DNA of 64,000 bases from Areca catechu (lineage: Eukaryota; Streptophyta; Magnoliopsida; Arecales; Arecaceae), in NCBI GenBank assembly GCA_021397845.1, contig CM038040.1, forward strand, positions 64,930,088-64,994,087, given 5' to 3'. The position numbers were made by a program, and so were the translations under genes. The notes under the pieces were generated by a model, which worked only from the letters and a program-made list of their open reading frames with translations, was not told the origin of the DNA and did not search any database. The stretch's first letter is position 1; each line of letters begins with the position of its first letter. Below are positions 10,910 through 23,273 of the stretch, one piece after another.

Positions 10910-12305
10910 ATTAACCAACCGAATCTAGCAGAACCAGAGCTGAAGGGCGGACTAGTTGAGTCCTTGTTGTCCTTCCCCTTAGAAAAGGATCCCCTAAAGG
11001 CTGTACAAGTAGGAGCCTTGCTCTCCGAAAAGGAGAGATCTCATTTGCTTAGTTTCCTGCAGGCCAACATAGATATTTTTGCCTGGACCATCGTAGACAT
11101 GCCCGGCATCCCTCTAGAAGTAATTACCTACAAGTTAAATGTCGATCCCAACTGTCGACCAGTCTAGTAGAAGAAGAGGAGATTCATCCCAGAGTAGCGG
11201 AAGGCGATCAATGAGAAAGTTGAGAAGCTCCTCGCAGCGGGCTATATCCATGAGGTACGGTATCTTGGCTGGCTTGCTAGTGTGGTGATAATCAGAAAAG
11301 CTTCCGAGAAGTTGAGGATTTGTGTAGACTACACTGACCTCAACAGGGCATGCCCGAAGGATAGCGTCCCGCATCCCAAGATTGACCAACTGGTAGATGT
11401 GACCTTGAGCCACAAGTTCCTTAGCTTCATGGATGCATTCTCTAGATACAATCAAATTGGCATAAATTTAGAAGATGAGAAGAACACAACATTTATGATT
11501 GACAGAGGTACGTACTGCTATAAGATGATGCCATTTGATCTCAAGAATGCAGGAGCCATGTACCAGCACCTGGTCAGCAAGGTCTTCAAAGATCAGATCG
11601 ACTGTAATATGCAGGTCTATGTGGATGACATGCTTATCATGAGCAGCCCGAAGTCAAACCATGTTGCTGACCTGGTGGCGGCCTTCAATAACCTCCATCT
11701 CTACCAGATGAAGCTGAACTTCACCAAATGCGCATTTGGCATCGCGGCAAAAATATTCCTGGGATTCATCGTCACCTAGAGGGGGATAGAGGCCAATCCC
11801 GAAAAGATCCAGGTGATCACTGGCATGAGACATCCTGTCTCCAAGAAAGATGTTCAGCACTTGACCGGACACATCACGGTATCGAGCCATTTCATCTCGC
11901 ATTCTGTCGAGAGCTGCCAGACATTCTTCAAGGTGCTACACAAGATGCATGGCTTCACCTAGACGGAGGAGTGTCGGGAAGCATCGAGGGGCTGAAGAAG
12001 CTCCTAGCCTCCCCACCATTACTGTCCAGGCTAGAACCGGGGGAAGAGCTCCTCTTGTACCTAGCGATCTCACTTGAAGTAGTCAGCTCAGTGCTGGTCC
12101 GCATTGATAAGGATGCTTCCAGCACCCAGTCTACTACACCAGTAAGCTGCTCAACAATGTGAAGACCAGGTACACTCGATCTAAAAAGATTATTTTTGTG
12201 CTAATAGTATCTGCACAGCATCTCGGGCCCTACTTCCAAGTACACCCGATTGCTGTCCTCATCGATCAGCCTCTAAGGGCTATCCTAAGCCACCCTGATA
12301 CTTTA
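10910..12305 (+). pseudogene. T2 reverse transcriptase and start of RNase H
   Basis: RT copies element RNA into cDNA. The frames contain the pre-RT DIFAWTIVDMPGI block (about 11075), then RICVDYTDLNRACPKDSVP, the FMDAFSRYNQI block and the catalytic YVDDM at 11618-11632, so the two key aspartates are kept. Stops occur at about 11164, 11167 and 11777. RNase H begins about 12060 (PVYYTSKLLNNV-like text in a shifted frame) and is cut at 12310 by S1; it resumes at 23274. The Tat group is inferred from overall resemblance. Confidence 0.85.
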
Positions 12306-12310
12306 GGGTG

Positions 12311-14015
12311 TGTTGCCCAAGTGGCTACCCAAGATGGGGGTGAATTGGAAATTTAAAATTTTAAAGCAAGAAATGTGCTATTCAAAATCTTTTGCAAGTG
12401 GTAGGTGCTGTGATAGAGTTATAAAATGCATAAGCTAAGCAGAGTAGAGAAAGCACAACACAAACACACCAAATTTATAGTGGTTCGGAGCAACTCAGCT
12501 CCTACATCCATTACCCAAGATATCACTTGGGATTTCCACTATATTCATACCAGAATATAGTAGGATTATTTTACAGGATCACAATCCAAAACCTTAGATA
12601 CTATGATTTTACGGGATCACCAAAAAAAATCCAACACCCTTTGGTTTTAAACAAGCTCACCAAAGAAACCCAATTTGATTTTCATAGGATCACCAAGAAC
12701 CTATTTGGTTTTTCAATCGAGCTCATCAATAACCCAACAATTCAAAGATTGAATTGAAAATAAATGCAATAATAAATAATAAACTCAAGTTGTCGGATAG
12801 TTGCCGGTGTAGCTCGTTGGAAGTCCACTTGAATGCACTTGAATAAGCTTTAATGACTTCAGTGGCTTCTTCTAAAGATGATTCAAGCTTTAGATCAAAG
12901 TTGTTGAAGGCTTGAATGCAGACTTGAATGCTCTTTTTCTTTTGATTGGTTGGATATTCAATGAAGCTCTCTTTTCTTGAAGAACTCTCTTAATTGATTA
13001 ATTAATTGCTTCAAGGAAGTCCAAATCCTTCAAATTTAAAGTCTTCCATCATCTCAAGCCAGTTCTAGCCGTTGTAGACCATTGAGGAATGATTTTTGAC
13101 CGTTGGAGCACTTTTGAGCATTCAAAATTAAATTCTGGAACTAGCCGTTAAATACTTGAAAGCAATATTCGAGTCAGCTCGGATTCCTTCGAGTCGGCTC
13201 GGATCCTTCGAGTCGATAGGTCGAGTCACCATTTCTTCAATGCAATCGGCTCTTTGTTTGAGGGTGCAAAATGTCACTCTGGACGAGTCGACTCTTGATA
13301 GCTCGGGTTAGCTTGAACTTGAATCTTGAAAAACTTTAACTCGAGGAGTCGGCTCCTTTCAGCTTTGGTCGGCTCTTCTTCTTAGTTTCGGAAAACCTTA
13401 CTCTGGAAGAGTCGGCTCGATGCAGTTCGGGTCGGCTCGCTTTCTCAAGCTTTCAAAATTAGGTATGGCAGAGTTGGCTCTTTCTAGGTCGGGTCGGCTC
13501 GCCTGGCTGTTCTCAGAAATCTTTAGAAAATGGACTCTAGAGGAGTCAGCTCGGACTGATTCCAGTCGACTCGGATTCACTAGAGTCGGCTCGCTTTCCA
13601 TCGAGTCAGCTCGGATTGCTACGTTCTAGAATCCTTGCTGCATGCTAGTAAGCAGAGTCAGCTCTTCTTTTCTTGGGTCGGCTCGAGTGTCTTCTTCAGG
13701 ATTTTTATAATTTGAACTTAAAAAAAACTCTCACCAGCTCTTTTATAATTTCACACGAACCAACTCAAAACAAAATCTAAGGCACACACACTTAAAGAAG
13801 TAACCCTTTTTACTTGACTTTTCTTAGCATTTTTGCTTGGGTTCTTCTTTACAATAACACTTACAACACAAGTCAAACAAGAAAGTAGAAATGTAGGAGT
13901 TGAAGTTTGAACATGTTATACATCTTACAAAAACTTGTCAAACACTTGAAGAGTTGTCAGTAATAAATATACATGCTCCAATGTTTTATCATCAAAATCA
14001 CTTATGGGGTCAACA
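12311..14015 (-). repeat. S1 left LTR (3' LTR of the element)
   Basis: 1705 bp, TGTTG...CAACA. It matches the right LTR at roughly nine positions in ten by eye, which implies an old insertion. Section 13180-13680 holds many copies of a GAGTCGGCTC-type motif (see findings). ORFs inside (for example 13398-13629 on both strands) reflect that repeat and are not genes. Confidence 0.9.
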
Positions 14016-14456
14016 GTCTCCCCCTTTTTGATGATGACAAAATACTAGGCATGAAAAATCAGTAAGACACTATACATGTATAACAGTATTTGAAACATAA
14101 ATATTCACATGTAACAGAGCTGATTAGATTTTTTAAAAAAATCAAAGCTCAACAAATGATATTACTATATATCATCAAATTGTTAAATTTGTCATGCTTC
14201 AAATATTATAATTAGTACAAAACATGGAGTATCAGAGAGTTAAAATATACAATTATGATTAGAGCAATGGGATTAATTTGAATATAAGTCAGAGCAAAAT
14301 TATTCAAGAGAAACTCCCCTCCTCTAGATTTTAAAGTAATTTAAGCAGTGCTATTATTTTTGTGCTCCCCCTTTTTCATTACACTTTAAGAATAGTTGAT
14401 AAGAAGCTAATTTCCCATTCTTTTCATATTTTTCATAATTCTGCCCCTTTTTGTCA
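14016..14456 (-). other. Multiple polypurine tracts of S1
   Basis: On the minus strand, AAAAAGGGGGAGAC abuts the LTR (14016-14029), preceded by TTTTGTCATCATC. Further tracts lie near 14357-14375 (GAAAAAGGGGGAGCAC) and 14442-14456 (ACAAAAAGGGGCAGA). Repeated polypurine tracts next to the 3' LTR are a described Sirevirus signature. They prime plus-strand DNA synthesis. Confidence 0.75.
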
Positions 14457-14716
14457 ATCAATCAAAAAGGTGATTTCAAATAAAGCTCAGATTTTAAAAT
14501 AGATTGAGAAAGTCTTTAATATTTGTTTGGAATAATTTTACTTTCTCACACTTGAAATTCTAATTAAAATTTTATCATAGTAAGCGCAATTTCTAAATAG
14601 AAAACATTCATTTCATTAAAAGGTTTGCAGGACAGAAAGTACATTGCAATTGTAAAAGATAACAAGTGGAACAAACATTCATTTCAGAAAAATAACCAGA
14701 AGACTAACTACACAAC

Positions 14717-16120
14717 TTATTCTTCTTCTTCCTCAGATGAAGAAGAGGAGCCTACCTTTATAACTCTATCAGAGGTCTTAGTTTTCAAGGGTTTAAACCT
14801 TAAATCCCTAAATCTAGTTCTAACAGGGGCTCTAAAAACTTTGGTCTTCTTGGCTTTTGGTTCTTTCTTGGTCTTGGTAGGTTTAGGTAGATCAGATGAA
14901 GGAATAGGAATGTCAAGTGACTCTTTGATGATCTGTTCAGAAACATCTTCAGTGGGAGCAGTTTCCTTCTGGGATTGCAGTAGAATGCTTCTGATTTCTT
15001 CCTTGAAATCCATCATTTCTTTTTCCTCTTTTTGCCGGTGAAGCTCTTGTTTAGATTTCAATTCTTACAATTTAATGTCAATCGACTTTCTGATTTCTTC
15101 AATTACAGAATTCACATGATCTGTCAAGGCATTGGAGATAGTTTCCATCTTTTGAAATATCAGATTTTTGAGTTCAGATGGAGTAATCATAGTGTCTTCA
15201 GTCCTTTCTTCAGTAGCAGCTTCATCTTCTTCAGAAATGGTAGCAGCAACCTGATTAGGCATCTTTTTAATCCATTCTCCTTCTTGTAACTTGTAACCCA
15301 TTCTTTTAAGTGAGTTGAAGGAGTATATATCAAAGTGATATAGTGGCTTGCCTATTTCATTTAACAAATCAATTCCTGCCTCTTCAAATAACAGAGTGAA
15401 GACCATACCATAAGGTAGACAGGCTTTGACCTTTCTTACTGCTTCAGTCATTTGGATCATCATTATGTAGGGAAGGTTAAGAGGCTCTTCTTTGATCAGA
15501 TGCCCCATGATGATCATGTCCTTCTCACTAACCCAGTCAAAATGGCTAGTTCTAGGAAGGAAAATTCTACTGATCATACTGTGTAGCGGCCTCATTTCCC
15601 TTGATAGTAGATTGGCTTGAACATGTCGGACCGTGCTCACTTCCTCTTTTTCTAAAATGAGTTTTAGAATGTGCTCCTTGTTCAGTAGAAGAAGTTCAAT
15701 AGCACCAATCGTTGGCATTTGTAGCAGCTTGCTCAATCTTTCTTCATTAATTATAACTGTTTTTCCCTTGACAACTGATTCCAAATGAAATTCTTTAATA
15801 ATAATATTCTCATAAAATGTCCGTACCAGTGAAGGGTTGGTTAGTATGTCTAAAGAACATAATTTCTTCCACCCTTGGCTTTCTATCCAATGTCCAATTT
15901 TCATTCCCATTTCCTCTAGGAATGTAAAGTCGATCCTTCTTCCGCAGGTGATAGGTCGATTTATCATTGAGACATGCTGCCCGGGAGGAGAAGGAGTTTC
16001 TTCATTTTGTTGAACTGGAGCAGACATTTTTCTCTTTTCCCTTCTTTTTCTTGCATCTATACTGTGATTACTTGATTCACCAATTTGAAGAACTTTCCTC
16101 ACAGATTTTCAAGGAGCCAT
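14717..16120 (-). pseudogene. S1 extra 3' ORF (envelope-like position)
   Basis: An ORF of about 460 codons between pol and the 3' LTR. It is open except for TGA at codon 4 (ATG at 16118-16120) and TAA at 15062-15064. The middle (about residues 55-240; FHLESVVKGKTVIINEERLS, LLQMPTIG) resembles the 'putative plant transposon protein' family found in many plant elements. The C-terminal third is charged and helical (EIRKSIDIKL, then QKEEKEMMDFKEEIRS), followed by a Lys-rich part and an acidic Ser/Glu tail. Sireviruses often carry an envelope-like ORF here, but I see no signal peptide or clear membrane span, so function is unknown. Confidence 0.75.
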
Positions 16121-16639
16121 TGCAGAGGAATCAAAGGATTTTAAACTTTAGGGAATGATTTCTGCGAGAATGGTAGAGCTTCCGAGAGATGTAGAGTGTG
16201 TTCAAAATAAGGTGAGGGAGTGAATTACTAAGAAAATACATATCAGACTTTCCTAAATAGCGATTTCCCATCTTTTGAGTCAGCTCGCTCTACCCTAAAA
16301 ATATCCGAGTCGGCTTGACCAGAGCGAACTCAGAACAAACAGAACAACGAGTTGGCTAAGCACAGACTTAGTCAGCTTGACCAAAGCAAGAGCAAGATAT
16401 TTAGATATTCGAGCCGGCTTGACCAGAGGAAGATTGCTCGAGTCACCTCGAACAAAAACTTTCCAAAAGAGATCAAATGGTTCAGAAGTTTAATTCAACT
16501 ATACTGAGAAATTCATGGAAAGTTGTTCAAAAATCATGAATAAGTATAGGAGGCTTTCTAGATAATTTTTCCATAGGTTTACTAAATTTAGAAAGGATAA
16601 CATAGCCCTAATTCTCCTCCAAGCAACTTAAATCTATCC

Positions 16640-19600
16640 TGATTTAGTGGCTTGGTAAAGATATCAGCTAGTTATTTTTCTGTAGGTATAAACTCTAGTT
16701 TTATATCACCATTCAAAACATGGTCTCTAATAAAATGGTGTCTAATCTCTATGTACTTAGTTCTAGAATACTAAATAGGATTTTTAGATAAATTTATAGT
16801 ACTTGTGTTATCACATTTGATAGAAATTTTGTATTATGAAACACCAAAATCCTCTAGTTATTGTTTAATCCATAACACTTGTGCACAATAACTTCCTGCA
16901 GCAACATACTCTGCCTCAGCAGTAGATAGTGCTATCAAGTTTTGTTTCTTGCAGTGCCATGAGATTAAATTCAATCCTAGAAATTGACAAGTACCGCTAG
17001 TGCTTTTTTTATCTATTTTACAACCAGCATAATCAGCATTAGAGAATCCAATTAAATTTAAAGATGATTCTTTTGAAAACCAAAGCCAAGATTACTTGTA
17101 CCTTTCAAGTATTTTAATATCCTTTTAACAGCAAGCATATGTATTTCTTTGGGATTACATTGAAATCTAGCACATACACATACACTATACAAGATATCTG
17201 GTATACTTGCAGTTAAATATAATAAGGATCCGATCATACCTCAATATAGCTTTTGGTCAACGTTGGATCCATTTTCATCCTTATCCAATCTGCAGGATGG
17301 GCTCATGGGTGTGTTCATTTGTTTGCTTATCTCCATACCAAACTTTTTGATGATTTCTTTGGCGTATTTGGATTGGTTGATAAAGATCCCTTCCTTTGTT
17401 TGTTTTACTTGAAGTTCGAGAAAGTAGTTTAGTTCACCCATTAGGCTCATTTCAAATTCTCCCTACATTAACTTAGCAAGTTCTTCACAAAGACTTTCAT
17501 TAGTTGCACCAAATATGATATCATCAACATAGATTTGTATGACTAATATATCATTATTTTTCTTTTTAATAAAGAGAGTTTTATCAACATTTCCTCTTAA
17601 AAAACTATTTTCAATTAAGAAAGTGCTAAGTCTATCATACCAGGCTCTAGGAGCTTGTTTCAAACCATATAAAGCTTTGTTGAGTTTAAACACATGGTTT
17701 GGAAAAGCATGATTTTCAAAACCCGGTGGTTGTTCTACAAAAACTTGTTCGGCAATAAAACTATTTTAAAATATACTTTTCACATCCATTTGAAAAAGTT
17801 TGAAATTCATGTAGCAAGCAAATGCAAGAAGTAATCTAATAGCCTCTAATCTTGCTACAGGTGCATAAGTTTCATCAAAATCTATATCTTCTTCTTGACT
17901 ATATCCTTTAGCCACTAATCTAGCTTTGATTCTAATAACATTTTCTTGTTCATCTAATTTGTTCCTATAGACCCATTTGGTTCCTATAATTGGATGGTGT
18001 TTAGGTCTATCAACTAATGTCCAAACCTTATTTCTTTCAAACTATTTCAATTCTTCGTGCATGGCCATCATCCAGTTTGGATCATTTTCTGCTTCTTCTA
18101 AGGTATGAGGCTCTATTTGAGATACAAAGACTAGATAATCATGTACAGTCCTATGTGTAGACCTAGTCCTTATACCTTGAGAAGGATCACCAATAATTAA
18201 TTCTTTCGGATGGGAAGTAGCATACCTCCATGCAGTCAGAATATCAGTATGATCCTTACTTACCATTTCTTTTCCTTCTTCAATTGGTTTTTCTTGAATA
18301 CTTAGTTCTTCCATCTCTTTTTGAATGGTTACTGCATCATTGTCAATACACTCATCTTTTCTAGATGGTGATGGGTTAGTTTCATCAAATATAACATGCA
18401 TTGACTCTTCAACAATGAGAGTCATTTTATTAAAAACCCTATATGCCTTGCTATGTAGTAAATAACCAAGGAAAATGGCTTCATCGAATTTAGCATCAAA
18501 CTTTCCTAGATTATCCTTACCATTATTAAGCATAAAGCATTTGCATCCAAATACATGAAAATAATTTATATTGGGTTTCTTTTCATTCCAAAGCTCATAG
18601 GGGGTTTTCTTTAAGATAGGATGGATCAAAACACGGTTTAAAATATAACAAGCAATGTTCACCACTTCTGTCCAAAAATATCTTGGAAAATTACCTTCAC
18701 ACAACATTGTTCGGGCCATTTCTTCCAACGTCCTATTTTTTCTCTCTACAACACCATTTTGTCGTGGTGTACTAGGAGCAGAGAAGTTGTAATCAATGCC
18801 ATTTTCAGAATAGTAATCATCAAAAAATTGATTTTCAAATTCTGTGCCGTGATCACTCCTAATTAAAATTACAGAAAGATTTTTCTGATTTATAACCTTT
18901 TTGTAAAATTTTCTAAATACTTTGAAAGTTTCATCTTTGTGCGTAATAAACAAAACCCATGTAAATCAAGAAAAATCATCTACAATCATAATGGCATATT
19001 TCATACCTCCTAGGCTTGTGGTCATAGTTGTTCCAAATAAGTCCATGTGAAGTAGTTTTAAAGGTCTAGATGTTGAAATCAGACTTTTAGATTTAAATCT
19101 CTCCCTTGTTTGTTTACCCATTTGGCATGCATCACAAACATGATCAAAATCTACTTTAAACTTAGGCATGCCTCTAACAAGATTTTTGGAACTTAACTTG
19201 GCAATAGTATGCATGCTAGCATGACCCAATCTTCTATGCCATAATAAGCAAGACTCCTTGATCTTAGCATTCATTGCAACTAGACTGGAGCTACTTGACA
19301 TGGCAAGATCATTTAGATCTACCACATAAATATTTCCTAGTCTGTATCCAATAGATTTGCTGCTAGGATCAAGAAAGTTTGTTACTATATACATAGATGA
19401 TTCGAAGATAAATTTGAAGCCTTTATCACATAATTGATTAATACTCAATAGATTGTGCTTCAACTTATCTACTAGCAATACATTTTCAATGAAAGTACAG
19501 GGGATTATTTTGATCTTACCAATTCTAATTATTTTTCCCTTGCCATTGTCTCCAAATGTAACCATACCTCCTTCTTTCATTTCCAGGATGATGAATTGAT

Positions 19601-20026
19601 CCTTGTCACCCGTCATATGCCTTGAGTAGCCACTATCGAGATACCATTTTTTCTTTAATTTCTGGGCTGCAAGACATTCCTGCAACAAAATTAAGGAGTG
19701 CTTTTAGGTATCCAAGCTAACTTGGATCCTTTCAGGTTAGCTGAGTTGGTTCCTTTGGAAATCCAAATCTTTCTTATACTATGGACATTTCTAATTGTAT
19801 TGCAGTTAAAAGCTTTATGTCATAATCTTTTGCAAGCAAAATATTTGATTCTAGAATTTTGAAATGATTCTATTTTTGAAATTTTAGATGCATGAAGTCC
19901 AGAAATAGCAAGTCTTGCATTTAAATTCTTAGAAACATATGAAGCAGGTTTTGAAATAGAAATAGAGTCTTTTGTAACAAAAGTTTTATAAGAAGTAAAC
20001 TTGGGAACAAAGTCTTTTTGTTTCAC
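16640..20026 (-). pseudogene. pol: S1 copia pol: protease, integrase, RT, RNase H
   Basis: Read right to left. Protease: WYLDSGYSRHMTGD (about 19640). Integrase zinc region: WHRRLGHAS with CDACQMGK (about 19235-19115). Integrase core: HMDLFG, RSDHGTEFEN and QNGVVERKNRT, giving the D-D-E triad. RT: DVKSIF, YGLKQAPRAWYD and YVDDIIFG (17513-17531), both catalytic Asp kept. RNase H ends near 16850 with AEAEYVAAGS-type text in shifted frames. Large frames (18966-19688, 18042-18953, 17463-17693) are separated by only single stops at 18963, 18039, about 17760 and 17460. The RNase H part is more damaged. The protein would copy and integrate the element. Confidence 0.92.
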
Positions 20027-20121
20027 AAAAGTAGTAGCTGAAACATAATTTGAATTTGAAGCATTAAAATCTATTCCAGCTTTTTTTTAGAAATTCTTTG
20101 TTCTTTAAGAATTAACTCAAG

Positions 20122-21558
20122 CTAATTAGAAGACAAAGTTAATTTTTCAACAAGTGGCTTGAGATTTTCTACCTCCTTCTTCAGCTCATTGTTTTCTTTT
20201 AGCAAAACTTTGTTTTTGTCATTCAATTCATTATTCTCATTTTTCAAATCATTGCATTTTTCAGAAAAGATGTGAAGTTCTTTTTTCAGTAAATTGTTCT
20301 TTTCCGAAACTTCATTTTTCTTTTTGAGTAAAGAATCATTGATATGCTTTAGTGATCTAATCTTTACTCCAGCCTTTTTAAATTCAGATAGTAAATCATG
20401 GAATGCAGAATTTAATTCTTCAAAAGTAAATTCAATTTGAGTATCGAGAGAATTTACCTCATCCTCGAGACCCATTAGACATAGATTTGCTATTTTCATG
20501 GTCTCTTCTTCTTCAGTTGAAATGGAGTCTTCACTATCGCTCCATGTGGTAATCATCGCTTTCTTTTTTTTCTTTCTGAAAGATTTCTTTAGTTGAGGAC
20601 AGTTCGGATGAATATGCCCTAGTTTCTTACATTCATAGCAGGTGGGGACTTGTTCTTTATCTTTATCTTTGTCCTTGTCCTTTTCTTTTGAACGTTCTCC
20701 TTGTTTATGGAATTTTCTGTTATACCTTCCTTTCTTCTTTCCCATAAACTTTCTGAATCTTCTCATGACCATTGCGATGTCTTCATCTTCAAGATTGTCT
20801 TTGGAGGAGGAGGAGTCACCTTCAGTTTCTTCATTATCTTTAGATTCTAATGCAACCTTGAATGCAATCGTTTTCTTCTTTTTCTGATCATCATCCATTC
20901 TATGCTGCATGGCTAATTCGTGAGTGATGAGAGATCCCATTAATTCATCCATTGATAGAACATTCAGGTCTTTAGCTTCCTGGATGGCTGTGACTTTAGG
21001 ATCCCATTTGTCAGGAAGTGATCTCAAGATTTTCTGTACTAAGTCAGCATTTGAATATACCCTGCTAAGACTTTTCAAACCGTTAATAATATCTGTAAAT
21101 CTAGTGTACATGGCAGGAGTACTTTCATTAGGCTCCATCTTAAACAATTCATAATTATGTACTAAAAGATTTATCTTTGAGTTTTTCACTTGTGAAGTTC
21201 CTTCATGGGTCACCTCAAGTTTATCCCAGATTTCCTTTACTGAAGAGTAGATAAAAATTCTGTTAAACTCATTTGAGTCCAAAGCACAGTAAAGCAAGTT
21301 CATGGCTTTGGCATTCAATTCCTCTAATTTCATATCATTTTCATCTCATTCCTCTTCAGGTTTAGGGACGTCCATGCCATCAATTTTAGTCATGGAAACA
21401 CGTGGCCCTTTAAGAATGACCTTTCACAATTGAAAATCAATAGCTTAAATATAGATTTTCATACATGCTTTCCAATAAGAATAATTCGTACCTGTGAAGA
21501 GTGGAGGTCTATTGGTTGATTGACCTTCAGCCAAAGATGTACTCAAGGGATGAGCCAT
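20122..21558 (-). pseudogene. gag: S1 copia gag
   Basis: Capsid protein of the copia element. ATG at 21556-21558 begins MAHPLSTSLAEGQSTNRPPL and reaches YSYWKACM, the usual copia Gag start. Three stops (TAA, TGA, TGA) fall in the first 75 codons, then 403 codons are open (20122-21333). The UBN2-type gag core is seen at EEIWDKL-like (VKEIWDKLEVTHEG) and LRSLPDKWDPKVTAI. The zinc knuckle CYECKKLGHIHPNC is intact. The C-terminal 130 residues form a long Lys/Glu/Asn-rich coiled coil (DLKNENNELNDKNKVLLK). The long coiled coil after the knuckle suits Sirevirus Gag. Confidence 0.92.
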
Positions 21559-21597
21559 CGATCTTTACTTTAGTGTATTCAGAGACTCTGCTCTAAA

Positions 21598-23268
21598 ACC
21601 CAAGAGGGGGGTGAATTAGAAATTTAAAAATTTAAAGCAAGAAATGTGCTATTCAAAACCCTTTACAATTGGTAGGTGCTGTGATAGAGTTATAAAATAC
21701 AGAAGCTAAACAGAGTAGAGAAAGCACAACACAAACACACTAAATTTATAGTGGTTCGGAGCAACCTAGCTCCTATGTCCACTACCCAAGATACCACTTG
21801 GGATTTTCACTATATTTACACCCGAATAAAGTACGATTATTTTACAGGATCACAATCCAAAATCTCTACACTTTGGTTTTACGGGATCACCAAAGAAAAC
21901 CCAACACCCTTTGGTTTTAAACAGGCTCACCAAAGAAACCCAACTTGGTTTTCACAGGATCACCAAGAACCTATTTGGTTTTTTAATCGGGCTCACCAAT
22001 AACCCAACAATTCAAAGATTGAATTGAAAATAAATGCAACAATAAATGACAAACTCAAGTTGTCGGATAGTTACCGGTGCAGCTCGTTGGAAGTCCACTT
22101 GAATGCACTTGAATAAGCTTTAATGACTTCAGTGGCTTCTTCTAAAGATGATTCAAGCTTTAGATCAGAGTTGTTGAAGGCTTGAATGCAGACTTGAATG
22201 CTCTTTTTCTTGTGGTTGGTTGGATATTCAATGAAGCTCTCTTTTCTTGAAGAACTCTCTTAATTAATTAATTAATTGCTTCAAGGAAGACCAAATCCTT
22301 CAAATTTAAAGTCTTCCATCATCCCAAGCCAGTTCTAGTCGTTGTAGACCGTTGGGGAATGATTTTTGACCGTTGGAGCACTTTTGAGCATTCAAAAATA
22401 AATTCTGGAACTAGCTATTAAATACCTGAAAGCGACATTCGAGTCGGCTCAGATTCCTTCGAGTCATCTCGGATCCTTCGAGTCGATAGGTCGAGTCACC
22501 ATTTCTTCAATGTAGTCGGCTCTTTGTCTCAGGGCGCAGAATGTCACTTTGGACGAGTCAGCTTTTGATAGCTCGGGTCGGCTCGAACTTGAATCTTGAA
22601 AAACTTGAATTCAAGGAGTTGGCTCCTTTCAGCTTGGGTTGGCTCTTCTTCTTAGGTTCGGAAAACCTTACTCTGGAAGAGTCGGCTCGCTTTCTTAGGC
22701 TTTTGAAATTAGGTATGGTAGAGTCGGCTCTTTCTAGGTCGGGTCGGCTCGCCTAGCTGTTCTCAGAAACCTTTAGAAAATGGACTCTAGAGGAGTCGGC
22801 TCGTACTGATTCCAATCGACTCAGATTCACTAGAGTCGGCTTGCTTTCCATAGAGTCGGCTCGGATTGCTACATTCCAGAATCCTTGCTACGTGCTAGTA
22901 AGCAGAGTCGGCTCTTCTTTTCTTAGGTCGACTCGAGTGTCTTCTTCAGGATTTTTATAATTTGAACTTAAAGAAAACTCTCACCAACTCTTTTACAATT
23001 TCACATGAACCAACTCAAAACAAAATCTAAGGCACACACACTTAAAGAAGTAACCCTTTTTACTTGATTTTTCTTTGCATTTTTTATTGGGTTCTTCTTT
23101 ACAATAACACTTATAATACAACTCAAACAAGAAAGTAGAAATGTAGGAGTTGAAGTTTGAACATGCTATACATCCTACAAAAACTTGTCAAACACTTGAA
23201 GAGTTGTCAGTAATAAATATACATGCTCCAATGTTTGGTTATCATCAAAATCACTTATGGGGTCAATA
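21598..23268 (-). repeat. S1 right LTR (5' LTR of the element)
   Basis: About 1.67 kb and collinear with the left LTR. It ends at 23268 beside the GGGTG duplication. Its inner end lacks the first 17 bp present in the left LTR (it starts near ACCCAAGAGGGGGGTG). The decayed tRNA-Met primer site GCTCTAAAACCC (expected GCTCTGATACCA) lies at 21590-21601. Several GAGTCGGCTC-type motifs sit at 22440-22940. Confidence 0.88.
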
Positions 23269-23273
23269 GGGTG

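Larger units (their letters stand above)
12311..23268 (-). mobile_element. S1: Sirevirus-like Ty1/copia retrotransposon
   Basis: An 11-kb copia element on the minus strand inserted into T2 RNase H. The target duplication GGGTG is exact (12306-12310 and 23269-23273). The left end is TGTTG and the inner end of the left LTR is CAACA; the outer right end reads CAATA, one mutation. On the minus strand the order is LTR, decayed Met primer site (about 21590-21601), gag, protease-integrase-RT-RNase H, extra ORF, several polypurine tracts, LTR. Integrase before RT defines copia. The extra 3' ORF and the repeated AAAAAGGGGGAG tracts fit the Sirevirus group. Confidence 0.92.
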
